Shown here piece by piece: positions 1 to 8,885 of a stretch of DNA of 52,913 bases. Within the stretch, counting starts at the first letter, position 1; each line of letters begins with the position of its first letter. A program made the translations under genes and the position numbers. The DNA lies in the NCBI GenBank assembly GCA_029779475.1, contig JAKPAN010000234.1, positions 1 to 52,913 on the forward strand. The letters are read 5' to 3'. The notes beneath the pieces were generated by a model. It saw nothing but the letters and a program-made list of their open reading frames with translations. It ran no database searches and was not told the DNA's origin. The DNA is from Pseudomonadota bacterium. Lineage in GTDB: Bacteria > Pseudomonadota > Gammaproteobacteria > Xanthomonadales > Rhodanobacteraceae.

Positions 1-2
1 CG

Positions 3-83
3 GCGATGAGCATGCAGGCCTCGCTTTCCTGCACGGCGACGTTCTCGGACGTGATCTTCGCCAACGGTTTCGACGCAATGTGA
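3..83 (+). CDS. C-terminal end of an unknown, probably exported protein (partial)
   Basis: Only the last 26 codons lie in the window, ending at the TGA at 81-83. The readable tail is SCTATFSDVIFANGFDAM, with a Cys followed by a short Asp/Phe-rich end. The end IFANGFD plus two residues is almost the same as the C-terminus of the large secreted metallopeptidase at 22068-26105 (CLDRIFANGFDGG). That suggests a shared C-terminal signal or a shared terminal domain. The rest of the protein is outside the window, so its function cannot be judged. Confidence 0.6.
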   Translation, partial: AMSMQASLSCTATFSDVIFANGFDAM

Positions 84-127
84 ATTGTCGTGGCGCACCG
101 CCGCAGCGGACGGCGGCGCGCGACAAT
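84..127 (+). terminator. GC-rich stem-loop after the partial gene
   Basis: ATTGTCG (84-90) pairs with CGACAAT (121-127) and CCGCCG (98-103) pairs with CGGCGG (111-116), giving a long stem with one internal loop directly after the stop codon. No U-tract follows. A terminator role fits the position but is inferred. Confidence 0.45.
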
Positions 128-173
128 GCGGCGCAAACCTCGCGTCCGGCCGTTGCCGGGCGCGCCCGCGCAT

Positions 174-203
174 TCGACAAGAACGCGCCCGGAAAGCTAT
201 AAA
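174..203 (+). promoter_or_regulatory. Candidate sigma-70 promoter of rng
   Basis: TCGACA at 174-179 (5 of 6 to the -35 consensus) and TATAAA at 198-203 (5 of 6 to the -10) are separated by 18 bases. The predicted start of transcription is near 210, about 24 bases before the rng ATG. It is the best promoter match I see in this part of the window. Confidence 0.5.
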
Positions 204-233
204 CCGCTTTCGAGTCCTGCGCCAAGTCCTTCC

Positions 234-1709
234 ATGTCCGAAGAAATCCTGATCAACGTGACGCCCCGGGAAACGCGCGTCGCGGTGGTCGAAAACGGCA
301 TGCTGCAGGAAGTCCACGTCGAGCGCGCCAGCCGGCGCGGCTACGTCGGCAACATCTACAAGGGCAAGGTGAGCCGGGTCATGCCCGGCATGCAGGCCGC
401 GTTTGTCGAGATCGGTCTCGAACGTGCTGCGTTCCTGCACGCATCGGACATCGTCCGGCCGCAGATCGCAATCGACGAAAACGGCGAAACCGCGGCGATC
501 CCGATGCCGCCGATCAACGAGCTTGTGCGCGACGGGCAGGAGATCGTCGTCCAGGTCGTCAAGGATCCGATCGGCAGCAAGGGCGCGCGATTGACGACGC
601 ATCTGTCGATCCCGTCGCGCTATCTCGTGCTGCTGCCCTACAGCAAGGCGCTCGGTGTGTCGGTGCGCATCGAGGACGACGCCGAGCGCGCGCGGCTCAA
701 GGAGCTGCTCGCCGAGTTGCTCGGCGAAACACGGCTCGGCTACATCGTGCGCACGAATGCGGAAGGCACCACGCGCGAGGCGCTGGTCGAGGACATCGGT
801 TACCTCGGCAAGCTGTGGAGCGCGGTGCAGGACAACATCGCGCGCGCCCGAGTCGGCGAGCGCGTCTACGAAGACTTGAGCCTGCCGCTGCGCGCGCTGC
901 GCGATCTCATGCGGCCGAGCGTCGAGAAGGTGCGCATCGATTCGCGCGAAACGCTCGAACGCGCGCAGCATTTCGTCGTGCAGTTCATGCCGGAGTTGGC
1001 CGAGCGGGTGGAGCATTACCCAGGCGAGCGGCCGATCTTCGATTTGTACGGCGTCGAGGATGAAATCCAGAACGCGCTCAGGAAGAACGTGCCGCTCAAA
1101 TCCGGCGGCTACCTGATCATCGACCAGACCGAGGCGATGACCACGATCGACGTCAACACGGGCGGTTTCCTCGGCACGCGCAACCTCGAGGAAACGGTGT
1201 TCCGCACCAACCTCGAAGCGGCGCAGGCGGCCGCGCGGCAGCTGCGCCTGCGCAACCTCGGCGGCATCATCATCATCGACTTCATCGACATGATCGACGA
1301 GGAGCACCAGCGCCAGGTGCTGCGCCAGCTGCAGAAGTCGATGGCGCGCGACCACGCGAAAGCCACCGTCTACGACATGTCGCCGCTCGGCCTTGTCGAG
1401 ATGACGCGCAAGCGCACGACGGAAAGCCTCGAACGCCAGCTGTGCGAGCCTTGCCCGGCCTGCGCCGGCCGCGGCAGCATGAAGACGGCCGAGACGATCA
1501 CCTACGAAATCTTCCGCGAGATCACGCGCGCCGTGCGCCAGTTCGACGCGAACAAGCTGCTCGTGCTCGCCGCGCCGAAAGTCGTCAACCGCATCCTCGA
1601 AGAAGACTCCGCCGCGGTCGCCGAGCTCGAAGAATTCATCGGCAAGACGATCCGCTTCCAGCCCGAGGAACACTATTCGCAGGAGCAGTACGATGTCGTG
1701 CTGCTGTAG
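234..1709 (+). CDS. rng: Ribonuclease G
   Basis: Single-strand endoribonuclease of the RNase E/G family, acting in 16S rRNA 5' maturation and mRNA decay in the cytoplasm. The protein is 491 residues, close to E. coli RNase G (489). The start is the ATG giving MSEEILINVTP, the usual N-terminus; the open frame extends 48 codons further upstream without family-like sequence. An S1-type domain (NIYKGKVSRVMPGMQAAFVE) is followed by the catalytic DVNTGGF motif, a second Asp in IIIIDFIDM, and the zinc-link cysteines in CEPCPAC. It lacks the long C-terminal scaffold of RNase E. It heads rng-yhdP-tldD, a gene order also found in E. coli; yhdP starts 24 bases after the stop. Confidence 0.96.
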   Translation: MSEEILINVTPRETRVAVVENGMLQEVHVERASRRGYVGNIYKGKVSRVMPGMQAAFVEIGLERAAFLHASDIVRPQIAIDENGETAAIPMPPINELVRDGQEIVVQVVKDPIGSKGARLTTHLSIPSRYLVLLPYSKALGVSVRIEDDAERARLKELLAELLGETRLGYIVRTNAEGTTREALVEDIGYLGKLWSAVQDNIARARVGERVYEDLSLPLRALRDLMRPSVEKVRIDSRETLERAQHFVVQFMPELAERVEHYPGERPIFDLYGVEDEIQNALRKNVPLKSGGYLIIDQTEAMTTIDVNTGGFLGTRNLEETVFRTNLEAAQAAARQLRLRNLGGIIIIDFIDMIDEEHQRQVLRQLQKSMARDHAKATVYDMSPLGLVEMTRKRTTESLERQLCEPCPACAGRGSMKTAETITYEIFREITRAVRQFDANKLLVLAAPKVVNRILEEDSAAVAELEEFIGKTIRFQPEEHYSQEQYDVVLL

Positions 1710-1733
1710 GCCGTCGGCGAGGCCGGAGGCGTC

Positions 1734-4700
1734 GTGAGTTCGACCTGGCGCGCGCGGCTGCGCCGCTTGCGCTTCGCGCTGCTCGGTAGCGCGGCGGCGT
1801 GCGTGATCACGCTCGGCGTGCTCGCCAGCCTCACGCATCTGGCCATGCCGTGGCTGGCCAGCCATCCGCAAAAGGTCGCGCGCTGGCTCGGCGAACGCCT
1901 CGGCCGGCCGGTGACGATCGGCCGTCTGGACGGCTCCTGGCAAGGCGGCGGCCCCGTACTCACGCTCGACGACGTGCGCATCGGCGACGCCGGCACGCCG
2001 CAGCCCGCACTGGCCATCCCGCGCGCGCAGCTCGCCTTCGACTTGCTGGCGCCCTTGCGCCGCGGCCGTTCGTTTTCGGAATTCCGCATCGACGGGCTGG
2101 ATCTGCGCCTCGCCAACGAGAACGGCGAGTGGAAACTGCATGGCCTCGAATTCGGCGAGCCCTCGCCAACCAACGAAGCGCCGTCGATGGGCATGCTCGG
2201 CGCGCTCGAACTCACGCACGCGCGCCTGCGCATCGACGACGCGCAGCGCGACCTGCATGTCGATCTCGCGGTGCCGGTGTTGCGCCTGCTCAATCGCGGC
2301 GAACTCACGCGCGTGCTCGCGCGCGTTGCGCCGAGCGCGGCCGACACCGCCTTGCTCGACGTCGTCGCGGAAATCACGCTCGCCACGCGCTCCGGTACGG
2401 TTTATGCCGGCAGCAAGGATGTCGATCTCGCCCGCGCGCTGGCCGCGCAGGCGCCCGGCGGCGTACGCCTGCATGGCGGCCATGGCCTCGCGCAAGTCTG
2501 GTTGCAGGTGCATGCGGGCGTCGTCGATGACGTGCGCGCGCGCGTCGACCTGCGCGACGTCGCGTTTGCCGCCGCGCCGCTCGAAGTCGCGCCGAAACTC
2601 GCGGTCGAACCGCGCGCCGCGTTCGAGCATCTCGCCTTCGCCGCGCGCTGGCTGCGCGACGACGCGGGCTGGACGTTCGACCTCGCGGATTTCGTCGCGG
2701 GTGCCGCCGACGCCAAGCCCGATCCCGCACGCCTGCGTTTGCGTCGCGAGGGCAGCGACGAGGCGGCGCAATGGAATGTCGTCGCGAAAAAGCTCGCGCT
2801 GGAACCCGTCGGCGCGCTGGCGATGCTTGCGCCGAACGCGCCCAAAGGCCTGCGCCGGTGGCTCTACCTCGCGCATCCGCGCGGCATGCTCGATGATGCC
2901 GCGCTGCGCTGGAACGGCGCCGACGACTACGACCTGCGCGCGTCGCTGCGCGGCGGCGAAGTCGATGATGCCGGCTTCGTGCCGGGCATCGACCATCTCG
3001 ACCTGGACGCGATCGGCGACGCGCAATCGACGCTGCTGCGCCTGCCGACGCAGGCCACGAGCGTCAACCTGCCGAAAGTGTTCCGTCATCCGTTCGCGTT
3101 CTGGAAACTCGGCGGCGATGTCGTCGTGCGCCGCACCGAAGACGGCCCGTGGCGCATCGAAACCGACCAGCTGCTGTTCGACGGCGACGGCTACGGCGGC
3201 GAATTGCGCGGCGGCGTGGAACTCGCGCCGGGCCGTCGTCCATTCCTCGATCTCTACGCCGCCACCAGTCACGGCGAAGTGCCTGCGGCGAAGCTGTTCT
3301 GGCCGACCAACACGATGCCGCCGCAAGCCGTCGCCTGGCTCGATCGCGCGCTCGTCGCCGGGCAACTCGTCGACGGTCGCATTGCGATCCGCGGCGATCT
3401 CGCCGACTGGCCGTTCCACAACCACGCCGGTTATTTCGTCGCGCGCGGCGAAGTCGACGGCGCCGTGCTCGACTACCACTCGCAATGGCCGCGTGCGGAA
3501 AACATCCACGGCGTCGCGACCTTCATCAACGACGGCATGCAGATCGACGCGACCTCGGTCACATCGATGGGCAATACCGTGCAGTCGGCGACTGCGACGA
3601 TCCCCGACTTCGGCCCGCTCGTGCTCGATCTCGACGTGAAAGGCGAGGGCGGCGCGGCGAGCCTGCTTGCGTTCCTGCGCGCGACGCCGATCGGCAAGCG
3701 CTACGCCGATCAACTCAAGGACCTCGTCGTCGACGGCAAGGCGAGCGTTGGTTTCAAGCTGACGTTGCCGATCAAGCAGGTCGAAGCGCTCACGCTCGAC
3801 GGCAGCGGCGAATTGCAGGCGAGCAAGCTCGAACAGCTGCGCTACGGCCAGCATTTCAGCGACGCCAGCGGCAAGCTGCGTTTCAGCGCCAAGGGATTCG
3901 CCGCCGATGCGCTCGACACGACATACCGCAGCCGCAAGGCGAAGCTCTCGATCGGCATCGGCGCGTTCGCGAGCGATCCCGCGCATGTGTTCGAGGCGAA
4001 ACTGGAGGGCGTTTATCCGCCCGATTTCGTGTTCTCCGACGTGCCCGCGCTCGCGCCCGTCGTCGCGCACATGAAGGGCGAGTCGGCGTGGACGGCGAAC
4101 GTGTCCGTCGACGAACCGAAGGACGGCGTTGCGCAGGCGCGGCTCGCGCTCGACAGCGATCTCGTCGGCACCGCGATCGATTTGCCCGCGCCGTTGGAAA
4201 AATCCGCTGCCGCGAATTGGCCGCTGCACGTCGCGCTCGATCTGCCGTTCGAAGGCCAGCGCGTGCGCGTGCGTCTCGCCGACGTGCTCGCGGTCGGCGC
4301 GCAATTGCCCGCGCCCGGCAAAGCGTTCGGCATGCGCCTGCGTTTCGGCGCGGACGACGCCGGCGATCCGCCTGCGTCGGACATCGTCGTCGACGGGCGC
4401 ATGGCGCATCTCGACGCAGGCGCGTGGCTCAACCTCATCCTCAATGGGCCGCCCGGTTCGGGCACGCTCGTGCGTTCGATCGACGTGCGCGGCGACGACG
4501 TGCTGTTCGGCGGCCGCCATTTCGACGATGTGCGCGTGGCCGTCGACAACTTGCCGGCGACGACGCGCATCAGCATCGACAGCGCCGCCGTCGCCGGCCA
4601 GATCGACGTGCCGCGCGTCGACGCCGCGCGCGGCATCACGGCGAAGTTCGCGCGCGTGCACTGGCCCGAAGCGCCGCCGGGCGCGCCTGATGCGAGTGCG

Positions 4701-5591
4701 CTTTCCGACGTCGCGCCCGGTTCGCTGCCGCCGTTCCATCTCAGCGTCGACGATTTCCAGCTCGGCACCGCGAGCTTCGGTTCGGCGAAATTCGAAAGCC
4801 ATCCGACCGCGAACGGCATGGCCGTCGATTCGATGGAAACGCATTCGCCGAACGTGAACATGACGGCGAAGGGCGAATGGACCGGCACCGCGGCGTCGAA
4901 CCGTTCGAACATGGCGATTTCGCTCAAGGCGCAGAGCCTCGGCCGCATGATGGACGCGCTCGGCTTCCCCGGCCTCATCGACGGCGGCGAGACCACGGCG
5001 AGCATCGACGCGAGCTGGCCCGGTCCGCCGTCCGCGTTTGCGCTCGCCAACCTTGACGGCAGCCTCGACATCGACATCGCCGAAGGCCGCATTCCCGACG
5101 CGCATCCGGGTGCCGGACGCATCTTCGGCCTGCTCTCGATCACCGAAATCCCGCGCCGGCTGAGTCTGGATTTCAGCGATTTCTTCCAGAGCGGACTCGG
5201 TTTCAATTCGATCAAGGGCAAGTTCCGCCTCGAAGGCGGCAACGCATTCACCGACGGCCTGCGCATCGACAGTCCGGCCGCGGAAATCGTCGTCAGCGGC
5301 CGCACCGGCCTGCGCGCGAAGGACTACGACCAGCGCCTCGATGTCGAGCCGCGCGCGGGCGCGACACTGCCGATCGTCGGCGCGATCGCCGGCGGACCGG
5401 TCGGTGCGGCGGCCGGGCTCGTCGTGCAGGGCATCTTCAAGAAGCCGCTCGGCAAGGCCGTTGCGCGCCAGTATTCGGTGACCGGCACTTGGGAAAAGCC
5501 CGTCTTCACGACGATCGCGCGCCAGCGCGCCGGCTCGCCCGCGTCTGCGGCGAAGCCGAAACCGGCGCCGCCCGCCCCGGAAAAACCCTGA
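1734..5591 (+). CDS. yhdP: YhdP-family AsmA-like bridge protein
   Basis: 1285 residues from a GTG start. A basic N-terminus is followed by one membrane helix (about residues 14-36), then a very long repetitive beta-rich region and an AsmA-like C-terminal part ending in a Pro/Ala/Lys-rich tail. This matches the YhdP (DUF3971/TIGR02099) family. Known members are inner-membrane-anchored proteins spanning the periplasm that, with TamB and YdbH, move phospholipid to the outer membrane. The motif [14 protein letters not shown] near residue 60 is typical of the family start. It sits directly after rng and before tldD, as in many gammaproteobacteria. The GTG gives a start just before the membrane helix; no better start is seen. 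Confidence 0.92.
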   Translation: MSSTWRARLRRLRFALLGSAAACVITLGVLASLTHLAMPWLASHPQKVARWLGERLGRPVTIGRLDGSWQGGGPVLTLDDVRIGDAGTPQPALAIPRAQLAFDLLAPLRRGRSFSEFRIDGLDLRLANENGEWKLHGLEFGEPSPTNEAPSMGMLGALELTHARLRIDDAQRDLHVDLAVPVLRLLNRGELTRVLARVAPSAADTALLDVVAEITLATRSGTVYAGSKDVDLARALAAQAPGGVRLHGGHGLAQVWLQVHAGVVDDVRARVDLRDVAFAAAPLEVAPKLAVEPRAAFEHLAFAARWLRDDAGWTFDLADFVAGAADAKPDPARLRLRREGSDEAAQWNVVAKKLALEPVGALAMLAPNAPKGLRRWLYLAHPRGMLDDAALRWNGADDYDLRASLRGGEVDDAGFVPGIDHLDLDAIGDAQSTLLRLPTQATSVNLPKVFRHPFAFWKLGGDVVVRRTEDGPWRIETDQLLFDGDGYGGELRGGVELAPGRRPFLDLYAATSHGEVPAAKLFWPTNTMPPQAVAWLDRALVAGQLVDGRIAIRGDLADWPFHNHAGYFVARGEVDGAVLDYHSQWPRAENIHGVATFINDGMQIDATSVTSMGNTVQSATATIPDFGPLVLDLDVKGEGGAASLLAFLRATPIGKRYADQLKDLVVDGKASVGFKLTLPIKQVEALTLDGSGELQASKLEQLRYGQHFSDASGKLRFSAKGFAADALDTTYRSRKAKLSIGIGAFASDPAHVFEAKLEGVYPPDFVFSDVPALAPVVAHMKGESAWTANVSVDEPKDGVAQARLALDSDLVGTAIDLPAPLEKSAAANWPLHVALDLPFEGQRVRVRLADVLAVGAQLPAPGKAFGMRLRFGADDAGDPPASDIVVDGRMAHLDAGAWLNLILNGPPGSGTLVRSIDVRGDDVLFGGRHFDDVRVAVDNLPATTRISIDSAAVAGQIDVPRVDAARGITAKFARVHWPEAPPGAPDASALSDVAPGSLPPFHLSVDDFQLGTASFGSAKFESHPTANGMAVDSMETHSPNVNMTAKGEWTGTAASNRSNMAISLKAQSLGRMMDALGFPGLIDGGETTASIDASWPGPPSAFALANLDGSLDIDIAEGRIPDAHPGAGRIFGLLSITEIPRRLSLDFSDFFQSGLGFNSIKGKFRLEGGNAFTDGLRIDSPAAEIVVSGRTGLRAKDYDQRLDVEPRAGATLPIVGAIAGGPVGAAAGLVVQGIFKKPLGKAVARQYSVTGTWEKPVFTTIARQRAGSPASAAKPKPAPPAPEKP

Positions 5592-5704
5592 CGCGCTGCG
5601 CGTTTGCAAAGCCCGCGGTTGTATCGGAGCATGCGCGGCCCCACGTCTGGCAGCATCGCGGCGCCTTCCGGCTGCCGTTTCCTCCTGCTCTTTCCTGCAT
5701 TCCC

Positions 5705-7147
5705 ATGACCGACCTCATCCAAGCCGCCGAACGCCAGTTGCTCCGCCCCGCAGGTCTCGCCACCGGCGATCTCGACGGCGTGTTCGCGCGGCTCATGGGC
5801 CCGTCGATCGACGCCGCCGACCTGTATTTCCAGCATTCGCGCAGCGAGTCGTGGGCGCTCGAGGACGGCATCGTCAAGGACGGTTCGCATTCGATCGAAC
5901 AGGGCGTCGGCGTGCGTGCGCTGTCGGGCGAGAAGGCGGGTTTCGCCTATTCCGACGAGATCGTGCTACCCGCGTTGCTCGAAGCGGCGGGTTCCGCGCG
6001 TGCGATCGCGCGCGCGGGCGCGAACGGCGTCGGCAAGCCGCTTGCCATCGCGACAGCGCGTGCGCTGTATCCAGCGATCGATCCGATCGACACGCTGTCG
6101 AATGAAAAGAAGATCGAAGTCCTGCGCGAAGTCGATGCCGCTTGCCGCGCCGCCGATCCGCGCGTGAAGCAGGTCATCGTCAGCCTCGCCGCGACGCTCG
6201 ACACCGTGCTCGTCGCGCATTCCGACGGCACGCTCGCCGCCGATGTGCGTCCGCTCGTGCGCATGAACGTGCAAGTCATTGCGGAAGCAAACGGACGCCG
6301 CGAAAGCGGCAGTTCCGGCGGCGGCGGCCGCTACGGTTTCGAGGAATTGCTCGCCAACGGCCGCGCGCACGCGTTCGCGCGTGAAGCGGTGCGCGCCGCG
6401 CTCGTCAATCTGGAAGCCACGCCCGCACCGGCCGGCAACATGACCGTCGTGCTCGGCCCCGGCTGGCCCGGCGTGCTGCTGCACGAGGCGATCGGCCACG
6501 GTTTCGAAGGCGATTTCAACCGCAAGGAAACGTCCGCGTTCGCGGGCATGCTTGGTGAGAAGGTCGCGGCCGACGGCGTCACCGTCGTCGACGACGGCAC
6601 GCTTGCCGGCCGTCGCGGCTCGTTGTCGATGGACGACGAAGGCACGCCGACGCAATGCACCGTGCTCGTCGAGAACGGCGTCATGAAGGGCTATATGCAG
6701 GACAAGCTCAACGCGCGCCTGATGGGGCAGAAGTCCACCGGCAACGGCCGCCGCGAATCGTTCGCGCACCTGCCGATGCCGCGCATGACCAACACCTACA
6801 TGCTGCCCGGCCAACGCGATCCGGGCGAGATCATCGCTTCGGTCGAGCAGGGGCTGTACGCCGTGAATTTTGGCGGCGGCCAGGTCGACATCACCCACGG
6901 CAAGTTCACGTTTTCGGCGAGCGAGGCCTACCTCATCGAGAACGGAAAGGTCACGCGGCCGGTCAAGGGTGCGACGCTGATCGGCTCGGGCGCGGACGTA
7001 CTCAAGCGCGTGTCGATGATCGGCAACGACCTCAAGCTCGACGAAGGCGTCGGCGTCTGCGGCAAGGACGGCCAGAGCGTGCCGGTCGGCGTCGGTCAGC
7101 CGACGCTGAGGATCGATTCGATGACGGTTGGCGGAACCGCGGCTTAG
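5705..7147 (+). CDS. tldD: Metalloprotease TldD
   Basis: 480 residues (E. coli TldD has 481). It is the metal-binding subunit of the TldD/TldE cytoplasmic protease that trims microcin B17 and degrades CcdA. The zinc-site motif HEAIGH is present (codons near 6481-6500) in [18 protein letters not shown], and the conserved tail [18 protein letters not shown] follows. The start at [13 protein letters not shown] is chosen on length and alignment; the frame continues upstream into sequence overlapping the yhdP end that is not family-like. Its partner pmbA (tldE) lies only 1.7 kb away, beyond a small AT-rich islet and darP. Confidence 0.95.
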   Translation: MTDLIQAAERQLLRPAGLATGDLDGVFARLMGPSIDAADLYFQHSRSESWALEDGIVKDGSHSIEQGVGVRALSGEKAGFAYSDEIVLPALLEAAGSARAIARAGANGVGKPLAIATARALYPAIDPIDTLSNEKKIEVLREVDAACRAADPRVKQVIVSLAATLDTVLVAHSDGTLAADVRPLVRMNVQVIAEANGRRESGSSGGGGRYGFEELLANGRAHAFAREAVRAALVNLEATPAPAGNMTVVLGPGWPGVLLHEAIGHGFEGDFNRKETSAFAGMLGEKVAADGVTVVDDGTLAGRRGSLSMDDEGTPTQCTVLVENGVMKGYMQDKLNARLMGQKSTGNGRRESFAHLPMPRMTNTYMLPGQRDPGEIIASVEQGLYAVNFGGGQVDITHGKFTFSASEAYLIENGKVTRPVKGATLIGSGADVLKRVSMIGNDLKLDEGVGVCGKDGQSVPVGVGQPTLRIDSMTVGGTAA

Positions 7148-7238
7148 TTTTAGTCCGCCCTATGATTTCATCGGGCAAGGCAGATGGGTAATGTCGGCGC
7201 TTTGTGAAAGGGGCAAGCTTGTCGTCTTCCCACTCCTT

Positions 7239-7952
7239 TCAGTTGGTTGGAATCGCCGTGAAGGGTAATATGATCCCGTTTGAGGACGGGTCTGTCGAGA
7301 ATATTATTCTGTGCTCTATAGTACCGTTCGCTTGAGGCACATCAAATTCGATGAACGCATAAATTTTTGCGCTCTTATCATTCAATAACTCATTGCTGGC
7401 ATGGTTCCATGCTTTGCTGTCAGGTGCGCTAATGGAGCCCATGCATAGTATACTGCCGCAGGAAAATTCCTGAATATTTAAATTTTCTGATTCGTTAGAG
7501 ATTTTCTCGCGAAGTGAGTTAGCGAATAGCTCTGTAAGATCAGAGGCGAGAGGGTTGCCTTTTGAACTGTCTGCCAAATCTCGAACGGTTTTTTCAAAAT
7601 TCGATGATTTAAGTATTCGAGCTGCGTTCGTTTGATCCAGCGAGCCTGAATTCAATAACTTGCTTTCGGTTTTAGATATAGCGGACGATGATCTGCGAAC
7701 ATCGTTTGGCATTGAAGGGTGAAGGTCTGATGTTGATTGCTTGGTTTTGTTGAGATGTTGCTCTTTAGAGGTGGGGTTTTTAACCTCAGTTTCACCGATA
7801 GGCGAGATCACGTGAGTATTAACTTCATCCGTATGCGAGTCGGGATGATGTTCTGTCTTGTGCGAGGTGCTCCTGAAAAAAAGGAGAACGGCTCCCGTGA
7901 ATGCTAGGGCTAGCAACGTTGCGACGATCTTTCTTTTGTGTGTAAAAATCAT
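7239..7952 (-). CDS. Unknown membrane-anchored protein of an AT-rich islet
   Basis: 237 residues. The basic start MIFTHKRK is followed by a single hydrophobic helix (about 9-27), a polar Ser/Thr/His/Lys-rich linker (about 28-110) and a C-terminal domain with the Cys pair SCGSILCMGS, ending near FSTDPSSNGIILPF. The layout suggests a periplasmic domain tethered to the inner membrane with one disulfide; this is inference, and I do not recognise a named family. Base composition is unlike the neighbours: the 60-base line from 7441 has 20 G/C (33%) and the line from 7501 has 29 (48%). No Shine-Dalgarno sequence precedes the ATG, and a strong terminator ends 11 bases upstream of it. Confidence 0.7.
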   Translation of the reverse strand: MIFTHKRKIVATLLALAFTGAVLLFFRSTSHKTEHHPDSHTDEVNTHVISPIGETEVKNPTSKEQHLNKTKQSTSDLHPSMPNDVRRSSSAISKTESKLLNSGSLDQTNAARILKSSNFEKTVRDLADSSKGNPLASDLTELFANSLREKISNESENLNIQEFSCGSILCMGSISAPDSKAWNHASNELLNDKSAKIYAFIEFDVPQANGTIEHRIIFSTDPSSNGIILPFTAIPTN

Positions 7953-7963
7953 GTCTTGTGAAT

Positions 7964-7994
7964 AAAAAAAGCCGCAACGGAAGCCCGTTGCGGC
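7964..7994 (-). terminator. Rho-independent terminator
   Basis: Perfect 10-base inverted repeat GCCGCAACGG (7971-7980) and CCGTTGCGGC (7985-7994) with a four-base loop. On the minus strand it is followed by seven T. It ends the small secreted-protein gene at 8001-8210 and lies 11 bases before the ATG of the next gene. Confidence 0.85.
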
Positions 7995-8000
7995 GTGATA

Positions 8001-8210
8001 TCACTTAACGATATATGTGATGTGAACATATCCGCCGCCGGTATCGGTAACTTTAACCGATCCATTAGGCAAAAAATTGACGCTACATTTGTTTTCGCAT
8101 GTATATGTATAATCGCCGATTTCAATGCTATCGCGCGCAAATGATTTCGTTGAACTAACGGCAATGAAGGTGGCGAAGGCAATTCCTATCACTGTTCCCC
8201 GGTGTTTCAT
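8001..8210 (-). CDS. Small secreted protein with one Cys pair
   Basis: 69 residues. The frame is open further upstream, but the ATG at 8210 is chosen because AGGAG lies nine bases before it and it begins a clear signal peptide (MKHRGTVIGIAFATFIAVSS), with probable cleavage after SFA. The predicted mature part is about 44 residues, starting RDSIEIGDYTYTCENKCSV, with two Cys four residues apart and a Gly-rich end (TDTGGGYVHITYIVK). No family is recognised. It is AT-rich like its neighbour and ends in a good intrinsic terminator, so it is probably a real, independently transcribed gene. A link to the adjacent tldD/pmbA peptidase genes is only a speculation from position. Confidence 0.65.
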   Translation of the reverse strand: MKHRGTVIGIAFATFIAVSSTKSFARDSIEIGDYTYTCENKCSVNFLPNGSVKVTDTGGGYVHITYIVK

Positions 8211-8298
8211 ATCAGCCCACTCCTGATTATGGCGAAAATGCATTGCGTTGACCAGCAGTTGTGCAGGTGGCATCCGACTGCTTGGGGACGCGGTTGCA

Positions 8299-8329
8299 AG
8301 TCTGTTCATTTTTTTTTTTTCTTTGTCAA
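8299..8329 (-). promoter_or_regulatory. Possible promoter with a 12-base A tract in the spacer
   Basis: On the minus strand a perfect TTGACA (8324-8329) is followed by AAG, twelve consecutive A (8309-8320) and TG. The -10 is weak: CAGACT lies at a 19-base spacing, AACAGA at 17. It would serve the small secreted-protein gene at 8210, about 80 bases downstream. A competing candidate is TGGTCA, 17 bases, CATAAT (-10 at 8226-8231), but its start of transcription would fall inside the ribosome-binding site. Confidence 0.3.
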
Positions 8330-8345
8330 GCGGATCCATTGGATT

Positions 8346-8864
8346 TCATAACATCCGAGTCAGCGCGCGGAACAGTTCGCGATATGCGTGCGGCGGCTTG
8401 TTTTTCGCGCGCTCGGCGAGCGTATTGCGTACGAGCTGGCGCAGTTGCTGGCGGTCGGCGTGCGGATGTTCGGCGATGAACTCGGCCAGCGCTTCGTCGC
8501 CTTCGTCGAGCAGGCGTTCGCGCCAGCGTTCGACGTGGTGCAGGACGGCGGCGTCGCGCCGCGCGCTGTCGCGGTCTTCGGCGAGCACGACGCGAATCGC
8601 GGCCAGCGCGTCCTCGTCGAGCTTGCGCATCTGCTTGGCAAGGAACTGGTTCTGGCGCTTGCGTGCGATGTGCGACGTGACCGCGCGCGTGCGCCGCACT
8701 TCCTCGCGCAGTTCGTCGTCGAGCGGTACGCGCGACAGCTGCGCTTCGCTCAAGTTCGCCAGCGTTTCGGCCAGGCGCAATACGTCGAGCGCGTCGCGGC
8801 GCTGCTGGCTGCGGCTCGGGCCGAGGAACTCGGCATCCGCGCCCTCTGAATCCATTTCGTGCAT
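8346..8864 (-). CDS. darP: Ribosome-associated protein DarP (YjgA, DUF615)
   Basis: 172 residues from MHEMDSEGADAEFLGPSRSQ; a second Met three codons on (8855) is an alternative. The family binds late 50S precursors near the peptidyl transferase centre and aids 50S maturation. Recognisable features are the GPSRSQQRRDALDVL start, the ELREEVRRTRAVTSHIARKR helix and the KNKPPHAYRELFRAL end. The protein is charged and helical throughout. It is divergent from pmbA with about 20 bases between the coding regions, the same pairing as in E. coli, so the two promoters must overlap the opposing genes. GGAA lies about six bases before the chosen ATG. Confidence 0.92.
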   Translation of the reverse strand: MHEMDSEGADAEFLGPSRSQQRRDALDVLRLAETLANLSEAQLSRVPLDDELREEVRRTRAVTSHIARKRQNQFLAKQMRKLDEDALAAIRVVLAEDRDSARRDAAVLHHVERWRERLLDEGDEALAEFIAEHPHADRQQLRQLVRNTLAERAKNKPPHAYRELFRALTRML

Positions 8865-8885
8865 GAGTTTTTCCGGGAACAGACC

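Noticed and set aside
4013-5305. Minus-strand open frame inside yhdP
   Set aside because: Ser/Ala/Arg-rich shadow with no ribosome-binding site; yhdP is convincing on the plus strand.
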